From contig CM053034.1 of NCBI GenBank assembly GCA_028564925.1, positions 151,712,052-151,776,051 of the forward strand: DNA of 64,000 bases, given 5' to 3'. The position numbers and the translations under genes are program-made. A model generated the notes under the pieces. That model was not told the origin of the DNA. It worked only from the letters and a program-made list of their open reading frames with translations, and did no database searches. This DNA is from Lithobates sylvaticus (Eukaryota > Chordata > Amphibia > Anura > Ranidae). Position 1 is the first letter of the stretch. Every line of letters starts with the position of its first letter. Below are positions 11,471-24,001 of the stretch, piece by piece.

Positions 11471-12672
11471 GACAATATTATCAAACATGTATTATATCAG
11501 GTATTAAATGTGGATGGCACATTCAATTACTGGAACACATATGGGTCATAAATTGACTTTATTAAAAGTGGGGTATTATTGCGTTTATGCACTGATCATG
11601 GTGATTGTTTGTGGAGAATATTACAATTTAACAATTTTTATGGCATGTAAAACATTTTGATATTATCTGTGCATAAGATTTTTTTATTTTTTTGTTCACA
11701 CAGTAATCATAACACAGATGCTGTTCCGTGGCACTTTATATAAATTGATTTCAGTGGATGTGGGAATACACATTGCAGTATGGGCAGGAGAGCAGGGGAT
11801 TACCTCAGTTTGTATATACTGATCATTGTGAATAGGTTGCACAGAGAATTATCTAGTACATAGGTATAGTAAGCAATTTCAGTACAGGGGAGGAGCCTGT
11901 ACAACTGTGCAAACTAAAGGTAATGCTGGTATTCAGCTTTAAGTCCTGGATGTTCTGGGCAAGAATATATGAAAAACACTATAATGTAATACAATAAAAG
12001 TATATACAGTATATATATATATATATATATATCATGTATTTAGATATACAGTATGTATCTAGAAATGTATACATTTTAAAATGAAGAAATTTAATTAAAA
12101 TACGATGAATACCAAAAATGAATGAATGAACTAACTGAATGCATTAAAATTGGGTATTTAAAATGCTTTAAACATTTTAAAATTCAACTCAAACAATGTT
12201 TGACTTAATTACTTTTTAATTTGTGAAGTTACCCCTTAACAGTGTATCAAAATTAAATTATTTTTATTGATATGTATGGGCAATTTATAAAAAAGCTAAA
12301 TTAGACCTTGAAAATTAGTATACTAAAGTATTTCTGTCATGAATATCTTACAAATATTTTCTATGAAATGCTTCATAAACCAGAAACCTGCTAGCTGATC
12401 AGTTAATCTTTTGGAATTATTAATCTTACTGTACATAAAAAGTTTGATTAATAGTGCAATGATTAAGCAAATGAAAATCAAGTTTGGGAAAATGCCAGGC
12501 AATTAATTACAATGATAAAATCTGTATTACAGAATTAAATAATTGAACTAAAATATTTAAACACAAAAAGTAGAGAAAGGTATGACCTCTTATATACATT
12601 TGCATAAGTATGTACAGTATATGCAGTATAGAAACATGTACAGTATATGCAGAAGAAAACATAAGGGGCTTA
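11471..12672. other. AT-rich sequence with a (TA)n run
   Basis: No gene. A short (TA)n microsatellite lies at about 12,009-12,032. The rest is AT-rich and featureless to me. Confidence 0.5.
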
Positions 12673-12680
12673 CCTGCAAG

Positions 12681-13602
12681 CATGGGCGTCCGCAGAATTT
12701 TTTTCAGGGGGGGCATCATTTTAGGGTCACCCATGCACCGCCCCTTTTCAACAATGTCATTATCACATTATTATGGTCAGAGTCTGCAGATGTATTACAA
12801 TCCCTAGAATAAGTAATGGATAATGGCTAACAGGCCCTCTTACCAGACCCAGCGAAACTACAGCAGTGATCACTCCGGCTGGACGATCGTTCACTCTGGG
12901 TTCCCCGGGAGCGACTTTGTTCAATAGTGTAGCATGTCTGTACCCTGGTAGTGGCTCAGTTTTTCTCTCTCTGGTGGTGCTGGGCAGCGTGGCTCTCTCT
13001 GGTGGTGCTGGACAGCATGGCGCTCTCTTGTGGCACTGGGCAGCGTGGCTCTCTCATGACTCCTCATTCTTTGTCCTGTAGAACTCTATCCCTCAACTTT
13101 TTTCCAGGCTGCAGTCTCTCAATCTCTCTCTTGATCGAGCTGTAGCCTCCTCCCTGTGGAAAATGGGGCCGCCAATCTTTTGGGACTACATGTCCCATGA
13201 AGCTTGCCTCTCCTAGTCACCTTTGATTGGCCCTCAGTTATGGCCAATAGGGAAGGAACGGAGCGGGCAGAAAGCTGGGTGGGAAACCTGGTGAGAGCCA
13301 CCGTCTCTTCGACCCTGACAGGAGAATGGGTGGGGCAAGCGGGGAAGCCTCTGATAGCCCACAGCTCGCCTTTCTCCCTTCACAGCACTGCCAAGTTCTC
13401 TGCTGGACTGAGCAGGGAAAAGAGCCCAAAGTCACACTACACTGATGGGGGGGCTTGACAGCACTTTAATGGTGTCACTCCACTGGTGGGTGGCAACCGG
13501 GTGCAGCACCTCGATAGAGACGCAACTGTGCTGAATTTAAGATCCGATCCCTGATTCGGGGGGGCACTTGACCCCCCTTTCCCCTACCTGCAGACGCCCA
13601 TG
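12681..13602. mobile_element. hAT-type non-autonomous element, 8 bp TSD
   Basis: The direct repeat CCTGCAAG lies on both sides (12,673-12,680 and 13,603-13,610). The ends are inverted: CATGGGCGTCCGCAG and CTGCAGACGCCCATG. An 8 bp duplication is characteristic of hAT transposons. The 922 bp interior is non-coding. It has a small tandem array of about 30 bp units (GCTGGGCAGCGTGGCTCTC) at 12,970-13,055 and a G-rich run shortly before the right end. Confidence 0.82.
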
Positions 13603-13610
13603 CCTGCAAG

Positions 13611-14299
13611 GCATTCATCTATACTGTAATAATCCACACTGCAGAGGGTGCAGTCTGATTTAGTGCTTTGTAGTGGTGGGTCCCTATGAATAACCTGCTG
13701 GTGTTTGTTTTTGCATGTCTTCCCTAAAGTGCTTCCTGGTTTTACTTTTTCAGTCTTGATGCTTTTTTATCCCACTCAACAAACAAGCTTTCCATCTAGG
13801 GTTCCCTTATGCCCTCAGAAATTATGTATTTTTATTGCTGTCTGCCTCGTGTGGCCTAGTTAAGCAACCCATGTGTCAGCAGGCAACAGCAAGCCTCCAA
13901 TTTGTAAAACCACCAATTGCATATATTGTTTACCCATGGTTGCTCAGATTGGCGTTTTCTTGGATTGAGTTTTGTTGCTGACTCTCTTGTACTGATCACA
14001 TTGGAGCTTTAACTGTCCTGACCTTTCTGTAACGTTTTGAGTATTTGTTCTCTGTTTTGTTTTTGTTTTTAGGATCAGATTTCCCCTGGCATCAGCTTTG
14101 ACTCTCACCTTAACTACATTTCTTTCTCATCCCATGTATTCCTGTCTGGTTTTAACCACTGCTAGCTTACTGGCTGCTTTCTATTTTTGTTGACTCCCTA
14201 GTACTGACCACTTTGGAATTTCCACTGTCCCGACCTTTCTGTAGCTTTTGAGTATACTTTTTTCTGCTTTGGTTTTGATTCTAGGTTACGGTTTTCCCT
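13611..14299. repeat. Direct tandem duplication of about 215 bp
   Basis: The phrase GACCTTTCTGTA…TTTTGAGTAT with its surroundings (TTGTTG-TGACTC-C-TAGTACTGA, CTGCTTTGGTTTTGATT) occurs near 13,970-14,080 and again near 14,190-14,290. A third echo (CATGTATTTCTGTCTGGTAC) resumes after the insertion, at about 15,250. I see no coding potential and do not recognise the family. Confidence 0.45.
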
Positions 14300-14307
14300 G
14301 GTATAAA

Positions 14308-15205
14308 ATAGTTGAAAAATCCATGCTTAATCAACTGACAAATATTACATAAGCTGCTAGCACATTTGTTGGTCAGAAACATAAACAATAAAAACATAAG
14401 ATTCAGTGTTTATCATAAAGGAATGTATATGTTCAGTCCATTAGCCTAAGGGAAGTGTATCACCAAGACACAATAAAATGTTCAAAAATGTGGATATATA
14501 AAGTCCTTGAGCTTTAAAAGAGATGGTAGCTAGATAGGAAAATCAAATCCAGGCAGAAGACCATCACCTTTAGCACCATCACACACAAGCGTAGCCTCCA
14601 TGTGGTTGGGTACACTGTTAAAAAGAGTGTGCGGAGATCGCGCCAAAAATTGTGGGTGGAGCCTGGCATATGAGGTCATCAAGGCATCAGGAACCAAGCG
14701 GAGCACAGACATTTTTTCAGTTGGAAACTTCCCACAGACCATTATGAATGCTATTTTTAACTGAATATCATGTGAGTCTCCTAAGCTATCTTTCATTAAA
14801 TAGTGTTTAGACTTAATACACTATGAGGTGTCTTTATCTGTTTTATTGAGAGACACATGCTGTGGACCTGTATATGCTTATGGGAGATCGTGATACTAGG
14901 ATTTGGAAACCAGAGACAACAGAAGGGAAATCCTTCTGGAGGTTTCCTAGAATCTATTACATGTGTGTTTGAGCCCTGTAATAAGGGGTCAACTTTTCTT
15001 GTTAAGAGGCTGTGTGTGGCGGTGTTAAAGGTGATGGTCTTCTACCTGGATTTAATTTTCCTATCCAGGTACCATCTCTTCTAAAGCTGAAGGACTTTGT
15101 ATATCAACTTTTTTGAACATTTTATTGTGTCTTGGTGATACACATTCTAATGGACTAAACGTATACATTCCTTTATGATAAGTGCTGCATCCTATGTTTT
15201 CTCTG
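14308..15205. mobile_element. Fold-back insertion with 8 bp direct repeats
   Basis: The flanks are GGTATAAA at 14,300-14,307 and 15,206-15,213. The left arm (about 14,389-14,615) is the reverse complement of the right arm (about 14,997-15,202). Both contain the mirrored phrases CATAAAGGAATGTATA, CACCAAGACACAATAAAATG and AGAAGACCATCACCTTTA. Between them is a unique loop of about 380 bp. Roughly 80 bp at the left edge has no counterpart on the right. The asymmetric layout resembles the Penelope-like snap-back insertions elsewhere in the window, but no ribozyme-like motif was found here. Confidence 0.6.
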
Positions 15206-15213
15206 GGTATAAA

Positions 15214-16797
15214 TCTCTACTCTAATTTTAGCCATACCCCTATCTAATTCCATGTATTTCTGTCTGGTACTAACCACTGCTACTGACTGCTTCTATTTTT
15301 TGCTTCATAAATTTGGTCTCTGGATTTTTTTTCCACACATTAAACATAACTTGCCCCACTGCAGTTAAGGCCACCCTGCACACATTCTGTAACCTGCTAC
15401 ATACATTTCTCATTCACAGTGTAAGCATATAAAGAATCCTCAAAATATGTTTGTTAAAGGTGAAAAGCAGATGGATACTAGACTAGAATGGACAGATGAT
15501 AGAAACATGCTTAAACAGGCTAGCTTGGTAATTTGTTGACTCCTAATGTGTTCCTAAAAGGTATGTGGTTGTGAAAATGACAAGGACATTATCTCTACTG
15601 AAGTGCAGACTAATCTGAATGGCAAAATTCTCTGTATTCTGCTTTTCTCCTGTTTTCTCTGTATTCCACAGTATGTTAGCACTGCAATAACAAAATAGAA
15701 AATGCATAGATAGATAGATAGATAGATTTTTCTAAATTCTGCATTTAATCCAAGATTAAAATTAAAATGTAATAACATTACTGAAATAATTTTGATTTAA
15801 CATTTTCATTTAGAAGAATTTGTTAATTTTACATCAGCTTTTCTAGTCCTGTCTTAGCATTTTAAATGTTACCCTTCTTCTGGTCCAATATAATATTTAT
15901 GAAAACAGGCAAGTCAGAAATTGTATCATTTCATTATTTTCCCCACTAAGTCAGATATTTCACCATAATAGATATTTCAATCTAAGAAATGACACCGTTG
16001 CAGAATGAAAATAAATGACAGTGCTATCTCCAAAGAGACAATGCATTATATCAGAATGTGCAAAATGGTCGAAGTTCTTGGCACTGACAACTCAACGTAC
16101 AAAATGACACAGCCACATAGGCTGTTTATTTTAATAAAACTAAGAATAAGAGAAATATATGGTAAAAATATGTCCTTAAAGAAAAAAAAAAAAACTCCAG
16201 TATGTATTCATTAAAAACAATGCAATATATTTTATAAAATGTTGTTAGTATAGAGTGACTGATTTTATCTATCTTTATATTTACTACTAGTGATGATGTT
16301 TGGTGAATATGGTAAAAAGTCAGCATGTTGTGAACTTGAAAATCAATCCTCTCCATTGTCAATGCTAATAAGCAAAAGATTGTCAAACAAAGGGAACAGG
16401 AAGCTGGACACTGGCAGCTGGGGGTTGTGGGTGTGGAGGGGGGCAAGTATCAATGCATGCAAAATTTTAAAAATAATGTTCAGTGGGGAGCAGCAATTGT
16501 TTCAAATTTTTTTATGTTAAACATTACAATGCACAATTCCTTTGAATAACATGCCTGGGGAAGGCTGTAAACCTGCCTTTGAAATATCACACCTGTAGGA
16601 TGCACAAAAGTAAAAGTGACATTTAAATATATTTGCTACTAAATGACATTTTTGGCCCAGCTTGTTCGGCTTGTAAACAAAGCTATTTTCAAAGTTATTT
16701 TCAAAGTTAAAACTATTTTCAATAAACAAGGGATTGCCAATCAAATGGCATTGGAACCTGAACACTGTCATGGTAGACCATTTGTCTGGTATGGATT
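15214..16797. other. No gene; (GATA)n microsatellite
   Basis: AT-rich sequence. A (GATA)n run sits at about 15,706-15,727 and an A-run at 16,181-16,193. No coding region recognised. Confidence 0.45.
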
Positions 16798-18405
16798 TTA
16801 ACCGATTGCTGACCAGCTGCCGCAGTTTTACTGCGGCAGAATTACACGATTGGGCGAAACAACGTTACCTTACGTTGCTTCGCCTTTTGGCCACTAGGGG
16901 CGAGCGCACACGCCCGCAGAGTGTGCCCAGAGCCAATGCGAGTGCCCAGCGGGCGCGATGAACGTTGGGTTTCCGCGATCGCTTGTGGCAGAGCGAGATC
17001 CCGGTTCTTTCAGGGGAGTGGAGACAGATCGTGTGTTCATACTATGTATGAACACCGATCTCTCTCTCCTCCTAGACAGTCCCATCCCCCCACTGTTAGA
17101 AACACACATCGGAGGGGGCGTGGCTTGAACATGGCAGAGTAAAGACGTGCATTGCTCGAGCTCCTGACTCCCGATCAGACTAGCACAGCCGTTATGCCCT
17201 TGTTCAGCAATCTCTTTTCTGGCCATGAGCTATCGTAAAGGTACCCCATTACCATTTCAGACAGGGGGGCTGGGATCTGGGGGTCCCTTGTTAAAGGGGG
17301 CTTCCAGATTCCGATAAGCCCCTTGCCCGCAGACCCCCACAACCACCGGGCAAGGGTTGTGGGGATGAGGCCCTTGTCCTCATCAACATGGGGACAAGGG
17401 GCTTTGGGGGGCTACCCCCAAAGCACCCTTGCAATGTTAAGGGCATGTGGCCTGGTACAGTTCAGGAGGAGGGGGGCGCTCTCTCGTCCCCCCTATTTTC
17501 CTGCGGCCTGTCAGGTTGCGTGCTCGGATAAGGGTCTGGTATGGAGTTTAAGGGGGACCCCCACGCCATTTTTTTGGGGGGCGGGTTCCCCTAAAATCCA
17601 TACCAGACCTGAAGGGCTTGGTATGGATTTTGAGGGGGACCCCCAGGCATTTTTTCTTTCTTAATTTTATTTTTTTTCTTAATGCTAACATGACATGTGT
17701 GATAATATCCTTAAAAAAACATAAAAGTGAACCAGCGTAAAAAAAAAAAAAGTCAAGTTGAGAGGTGCGCCCGTTCAACTTATGCAAATGCATTTACGTT
17801 GCTTGACATTTACTAAGATTTTGCCGGCACAGTGAACCAAAGCATTTGAACGTGCGGAAATCCCGCTTGCGCATGCGCAGTGCATAAATTGACCTTGCGC
17901 AGTTCTAAGTATATTTGCAGGCGCAGCAGGCTTGTTCAGAGAAAGTTACTTTCTCCTTCTATTTTGGGCATGTTTGTTACTTCGACAGTTATAACTATAC
18001 TTCTTCACATCACCCCACATCACCCCCATAATGTTGGCACTGCCAGCTTCTGAGTTAAAGATGCCGTGCGCCATGTCTATAGTGGCGCACCGATCGCCGC
18101 CTCCCATGCGCCAAGAATATAATAGTAAATGGGGAATTGCGCTGTGTTACAGGCGCAAACCGTTTGTAAATCAGCCCCATTGTGTTTTTTTTTTAATTAT
18201 CGCTATTCTTTTGTTTATAGCGCAAAAAATAAAAACCGCAGAGGCGATCAAATACCACCAAAAGAAAGCTCTATTTGTGTGAAATTTTTGTTTTCGGTAC
18301 AGCGTTGCACGATCGCGCAACTTTCAGTTAAAGCGACACAGTGTTGAATCGCAAAAAAATGGCCTGGTCATTGAGAAGCCAAATCTTCCAGGGTGCTGAG
18401 CATGT
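16798..18405 (-). mobile_element. piggyBac-like MITE interrupted by other repeats
   Basis: The left edge TTAACCGATTGCTGACCAG (16,798) and the right-hand block 18,176-18,400 (AGAAAGCTCTATTTGTGTG, TTAAAGCGACACAG) are two parts of one TTAA-family element in reverse orientation. Between them lies unrelated material. This includes a GGGGGCGTGGCTTGAACATG phrase at about 17,114 (possibly an L1 5' end fragment), a GGCCTGGTA-type block at 17,227-17,665, and another repeat ending GTAAATCAGCCCC near 18,175. The exact right edge is eroded. Confidence 0.5.
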
Positions 18406-18409
18406 GCCT

Positions 18410-18860
18410 GGTTGGGCATGCATGCACCCTCTGAACAATACCAAGCCACATGCAGAGCACCTTGTCCCCATGTTGGGGACACAAGGACCTTATCCCCACA
18501 TCCCTGGCCTTAACGAGGACTACTTATTCATTCAGGGATAGATATCTGGGTACCTCTTATTTCAAATGAGGCTTCCAGATTCTTAAAAGTCCCCCCTGGG
18601 CCAGAGATGTGGGGATGAGTCCCTTGTTTCTATCAACATGGGGCATAAGGGCATGTGCCCTGGTATGGTTTAGGAGGGTATGCTCACTGCCCTCCTATTT
18701 TCTGGGAAGCCAGGCTTCATTCTTGGACAAGGGTTTGGTATGGTTTTGGAGGATCCCATGTTTTTTCTACATTACAATCCATACCATACCATTTCTATTA
18801 CAGGACTCTGGTATAGATTTTGGGGGGAACCCCACATTATTTTTTTTGAACAGCATTATT
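18410..18860. repeat. GGCCTGGTATGG-type repeat, further copy
   Basis: It shares GGGATGAG-CCCTTGT, CCCTGGTATGGTT and TGGTATGGTTTTGGAGG phrases with the blocks at 7,145 and 46,440. It is non-coding. Confidence 0.5.
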
Positions 18861-19539
18861 ATGTAATAAACCAGATTAGAAGTACATAAACCTAAATGCA
18901 CCTAAGAAGTCCAAAAGTGGGTTAGTCCTACAGGCTGACACCACCAGCTTGGTACACAGACAAACCTATGACAACAGAGAACCTATCCTAGCTCCAAACA
19001 AGGACTAGATAGACAAAATTGGTAATGTCAGTAAGCAAGTCTTTCCAGTGTGCTTAAATTACAAATATGAGCTTGGATAGTGCATAGCAGTCCCACAGAG
19101 TGGTATTGTATTGATAAAATAAAGTAACCAGTATAATGACCACAGCAGATAATAAATTTAGTGTAGCTTCAAGCAGGTCATCCACAATGAATTTAGCAAT
19201 ATCATTACTGCCCTTGAGGACCATGAGATGGTAGGATCCAAAGATAAATGTTGTATCTAATTTGAGCATAGAAATGCAAACATAGTCAAGCATTCAAGTG
19301 ATTATATACCATTATAGAGACACAACAGAAGAATAAAAATAAACCCATATCCATCTCAGTTCAGGTGAATATAAGACTTGAGATGTTACAGTATACCAGT
19401 CCTCCTCCAGCAGTATAAAAGGATTAAAACATATAGATTCATCCACATTTATAAGTTAGTGGATGATTACTATGTATATGACATCACCGCATACACCTAA
19501 TGTACTCTCCAGCACTCCATATTAAAGTCAGTTCCCATC
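18861..19539. other. No feature recognised
   Basis: AT-rich, with no gene or repeat that I can name. Confidence 0.4.
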
Positions 19540-20412
19540 TCGAAGATACTTTTTTGGGTCAGATTTAAACACAACATATTCATCTTAGGGAATCGTCCAG
19601 AAGGAAAAATTAAGGAGTTTCTGACATTGTGAATTAAACATTGACATTAGGAAGTATTTTACAAGTAAAATCTATAGAGAACATATAGACTTCCTAGATT
19701 TGACGATTAAGGAAAATAAGCAAGGCAAAAATCTGTATTGTAATTTATAGGAAGCCCTCATTAACTAATAGTCTTTTTCACTGGGAGAGCCAACATCTGC
19801 ACACCCTGAAGAATAGAATACTTGTAGGCCAATTCACGAGGGAAAAAAAAAACAGCTTGACAGCTGATGGATTTGAAAAAAGAGGGTTGTGCATACACCT
19901 GTAATAGAACTGGCTTTTTAGTTCACCTGTTTGACAAACAAACTCTGTGTCACCAAAACTCAAGCCTCATCCATATTTATTACTGTCTCACATTGCCCTC
20001 TGCTGCAGAAATTACACTTAGTACTAAGAGGGTTTAGAAAGCAGGAGAAAAGAGAGCACAAGGAGGAAATTAGCAATATATGCTTGTTCCTAGTCTAGTG
20101 AACAAACTGGGGACACAGATAGTTTGAAAGCTTCAACTGTAATTACTGGTTTCTACATCTTCAATGTTTCTGTATTGTAGGGGCACAGGAATTACAAGAG
20201 TGAATGAACAGGGTTTTAAACATTTTGGGAGAATTAATATACAGTATACATGTATACATTTAATTTGTTTAGCAAGCTGTTTGACTGGTGCTCCATTTAA
20301 ACAAACCTCATTTTCCTACACTAAGTCATGTGTACTTTTTGGACCATGCAAAAGAAAAAGCCCTACAGAAATTTATATTGGGAAAATTTTCAGAGACGAT
20401 ACAAGTTGCTGA
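19540..20412 (+). pseudogene. Penelope-like reverse transcriptase, C-terminal fragment
   Basis: Translation on the + strand shows the region that follows the catalytic core in Penelope-like reverse transcriptases. HIDFLDLTIKENKQGKNLY lies near 19,690-19,740. After a frame change come phrases of the kind RKPSLTNSLFHW and an H-S-QH-HTLKNRILVGQF stretch near 19,755-19,830. The family pattern is FLDL-I-…-RKPT-TN-LH-SSHP…GQ-R. A short EIYIGKIFR stretch near 20,370-20,395 resembles the GIY-YIG endonuclease that ends this protein family, but that match is weak. Several frameshifts and stops make it non-functional. The catalytic YxDD motif is not seen in the window. It supports the reading of nearby non-coding repeats as Penelope-like termini. 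Confidence 0.55.
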
Positions 20413-20439
20413 TTTCCCAGATCTATTCATAAGGCATTT

Positions 20440-20577
20440 AAACTAAAAAAAAAAAATGATTAAAATTCCTAAATAAATAATAAAAAAAAACATTTGGAAA
20501 AAAAGTTTTCTTTAACTCACCTCTAAATGCCTGTTGCTAAGGGGGTCCCTCATAGTCTGCATCCTTCAGTGAAATGG
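20440..20577 (-). repeat. TTAAAG MITE fragment
   Basis: The phrase ACTCACCTCTAAATGCCTGT followed by TGCTAAGGGGGTCCCTCATAG is the reverse complement of the right part of the MITE at 6,711-7,144. It is cut off where the Penelope-like terminal region begins. Confidence 0.6.
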
Positions 20578-22330
20578 GGAAAAAACTGCGCTAACCTTAG
20601 ATATGTGAAAAAAAAGTAGCTAACATACAAAACAAACAAAGTCAAAAGCAAAATATATACAAAAAATGTAGCGCTAATCGTAAACACAACGGGAAGTGAA
20701 TACCAAACTAAAAAACATATATGACATATAAGTGAGGGTGAACCCAATTAAAGCCCAAATGAACTCCAAATAAAATGAAAGTGAATCCAAAATATATATG
20801 AGGACAAAGTAAAACCAGTCCAAAATAAATCCAAGTGAGGCACTGATATCCACGGATCTCTATAGGCAGCTCAGGAGCGTATAAAGACTGGATAATAATG
20901 TCTTTAACAACTGGACAGGTGATGTAGAGAGATTGAATACTCTTACCGCAACAGTTGGATACAACTGCCATACGACATTGTATCTTATGGGCTTGTGCGC
21001 TTAACCCCTTGCGCTGGAGGGTACCGTATCAGGCAGGACCAAAAGCAGCAAGGCAGAAGAACAGCGCAGTCGATGGACAGCATACACCCAAGCCAGGAAC
21101 TCCCGGACGATTCACTCAATGAGCTCCCCGAGGCAAAAAAGCAAAAGGTACAAAAAACGAAAGAAACTCCGATGGTGCAGGTCAAAAAGTAACTAAAATG
21201 TATTCACATTTGACATGTGACAAAAATAAAATCTCGAGAATGGTAAATGTAAAAACAGGATCAGCAATGTGAGAAACACGAGATAGCTGGCCCGACACGT
21301 TTCGACACAATATGGTCTTCTACTGGGACATATCTCTAATTTCCTCACATTGCCACATATATTTATAGACCAAGGGCTCTCAGTAATCCCGCCCACATGG
21401 CTCGAGACAGGAGGTACACACCCCCCAGCTCGAACCAAAACTGAAAAGGGGCGCGAATACCAACAAACCACTACACATAGCATAGATTAATGTTTATAAA
21501 CACCTACCAATCTATAGGAATCGCCATGGTCACATAACACAATAGCTGCGTGTGAGGTGGATCTTACAGAGTAAATATATTAAACAATACTTATAAATCT
21601 ATACTGCACCTACCCCCGTTGATTTAGATCAGTCGCTCAAGCAAAGACAAGTGCCAACAGTCAGCCAATGGGAGGACAACAAACAAGAATCCTGCCAAAT
21701 GCCGCTCACACCAACCAACAGGGGCTCAATGAACCAGATTCCCGCCAAGTAAAAGGCATCAGTATATTGCATCACATCCGGGTTCTGAAAACACATACAT
21801 CCCCACATTAGTGTACCGCAAGGACAAATCCAATCAAATGCCGGAAACCGCACTAGACCCAAGGCCGTCACCACCGTTGGAATGCAGCGGCGTCATACGT
21901 CGTAAGAACTGAGACACACGCGGACCAGACACCGCAACGTCATACGTCACGACGGCTGGAACGCATGCAGTCCGGACCAGAAGATCACAGACGCGGAACA
22001 CGTGGTACAGACGCAGCGACGTCCTACGTCACGACGGCTGGAACGCACGTGGCCCAGACAATGCAGTCACGGATTCAAATCACGCCGCAAGCGTGAATCA
22101 CGCTGCAGACGTGAATCCCGTCCCACACTCAAACGTCCGGTGTCATCTCAACTGGGAATGTACAGCTTAACCTAGGCGTGGCCGTCACACGTCCCACATC
22201 AATCCCCCATCGTAAACAAGCAGCTACACCCACCATCACTCACAATGGGACGTATAGAACGTCCCACGTCAGCACAGCTGGGTCTGAACCTCCGCTCGCC
22301 TCTGCATAACAGGCCACCCAGATTGTCCAA
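20578..22330 (-). mobile_element. Penelope-like non-coding terminal region
   Basis: Read on the - strand this runs from a CpG-rich block (about 22,330-21,880, with repeated TACGTCACGACGGCTGGAACG units), through a hammerhead-like motif at 21,291-21,327 (GAAGAC…GTGTCGAAACGTGTC). It continues through long AT-rich sequence to an end reading CATATCTAAGGTTAGCGCAG followed by a T-run. This order is shared with the insertion at 24,987-27,625: a GC-rich block with an ACGTCA motif, a GAAACRYGT-type motif, an AT-rich body and an AGCGC terminus. It has no coding sequence. The family call is inferred from the motif and from the Penelope-like RT next door. Confidence 0.45.
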
Positions 22331-22340
22331 CTGTACAGGT

Positions 22341-22498
22341 TAAATAAATCTCTATTTGTGTAAAAAAAAGGACAAACATTTCATATGGGTACAGTGTTGC
22401 ATGACTGAATAATTGTCATTCAAAATGTGAGTGCACCAAAAGCTGAAAATTGGTCTGGTTAGGAAGGGGGTTTAAGTGCCCAGTTGGTAAGTGATTAA
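22341..22498 (-). repeat. piggyBac-like MITE fragment
   Basis: CTCTATTTGTGTAAAAAAAAG and the phrase ending GTAAGTGATTAA match the terminal 150 bp of the TTAA family. Only one end is present. Confidence 0.55.
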
Positions 22499-23644
22499 GC
22501 AATTGCTTTGTTTTCAGCCATGTAGGAATGCTTCCTGGGTTATCCCTATCTTCTTCAGTAGTGTCATTTTTTCCAGAGCTTGTACACTTCTTTGTCTTAC
22601 TCGAACATCACACTTTTTTCTATTTCTGCCTCCTGATTCTCAGCTTCCTTTCTAGGAGGGACATTCTCTTCTGGAATCATCCATTATCAGCACAAATGCA
22701 AATAGTTGAACTATACAGTAATTTATTGTAGGTGTCCAGTACAGTAATTTTAAGAAAGGAATGTTTATAGATGTTTATCAAGTAGTTATTGCAAAGTGTT
22801 TTGTGGTCAGCTTCATCAGAAAGATATACTGCTTGAAATCAGTGTTGTGCCTAAGGACAGATCACAGGGCACCTATAGTAAGCCTGCAATAGTGGCTGTC
22901 CCAACACACATAAGTCCAGAGGAGGAGTTCAAACCATGGGTCCAAGGAGAAAAAAAAAGGGGGACATTGTGCTGAAACTTAGTAAAATCAATTATAAGTG
23001 TGAGCACAAGAGAACACTAGAGCAATGCAGGCTTATGGTATCTGGAACTGACTACATATCCCCAGTATATCGATTTTGTTACTGCAGTATGGACTGTGTG
23101 TGTCCTCAGGCTCCAGCTATATCATCATATGGAATATTTGTCACTTTTTCCAAATGCTTATTCTCATAACTCCTCTCAGTCATGGAAAGCATGTCTTTAT
23201 AAATTCCTTCCACAAGCAATACAATTTCAAAGACCTTCAACCTCAGAAAATCTATCAAAAATTCATTGCTTTGGATCTTTAAAATTCTTTGCAGAATTTC
23301 TTTCACAAGAGTGGTAAAAGCCTTCTGATTTCCATACTCTTTGGTTGAACTGCCTGCACTGCATTCTTGACATGTGCATACTCTATACTCAATCACTCCT
23401 CCTGGGGGTTCAGCAGAATGCACTCCAAAAGTAGCATGCAATGTTTGGGATATGCCACAGGGCTGAGATAGACTGGTGCTCACTATGCTTTAAACTTAAA
23501 CCTAGAGACTTGATATAAGTCAAAAGCCAGAAACCAACTTATTCCATACTACCTGAAGCAGTTTTAAGCTTCTTGGCCATCATTGGTGCAGTGCATGAAA
23601 ACCATGGCTTCTTTTGAGTAGGGAGTTGTACCCAACAAAACAAC
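22499..23644. other. No gene assigned
   Basis: I recognise no repeat here. A minus-strand open frame of 125 codons (23,106-23,483) has ordinary composition and a plausible helical stretch (AFTTLVKEILQRILKIQ), but I cannot match it to any family. It is not supported as a gene. Confidence 0.3.
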
Positions 23645-23934
23645 GGGGTTATTTACGAAAGGCAAATCCACTTTGCACTACAAGTGCACTGCAAATGCAC
23701 TTGAAAGTGCACTGAAAGTCGCTGTAGATCCGAGGGGGACATGCAAGGAAAATAAAAAACAGCATTTTAGCTTGCACATGATTGGATGATAAAATCAGCA
23801 GAGATTCCCCTCATTACAGATCCACCCCTCAGATTTATAGCGACTGCACTTCCAAGTGCACTAGCAGTGCACTTTCAAGTGCACTTGCAGTGCACTTGTA
23901 GTCCAAAGTGGATTTGCCTTTCATAAATAACCCC
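23645..23934. mobile_element. Palindromic MITE, 290 bp
   Basis: The inverted ends GGGGTTATTTACGAAAGGC and GCCTTTCATAAATAACCCC are followed inward by mirrored AAATCCACTTTG blocks and by clusters of AGTGCAC/GTGCACT motifs. About 130 bp of each half can pair. It is non-coding. The target duplication is unclear. Confidence 0.7.
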
Positions 23935-24001
23935 CAATATAACCATACCAAATTACAATAATAACAAGCCATTCGACTGAATCATTGCTTAGCACAGTAT
24001 A

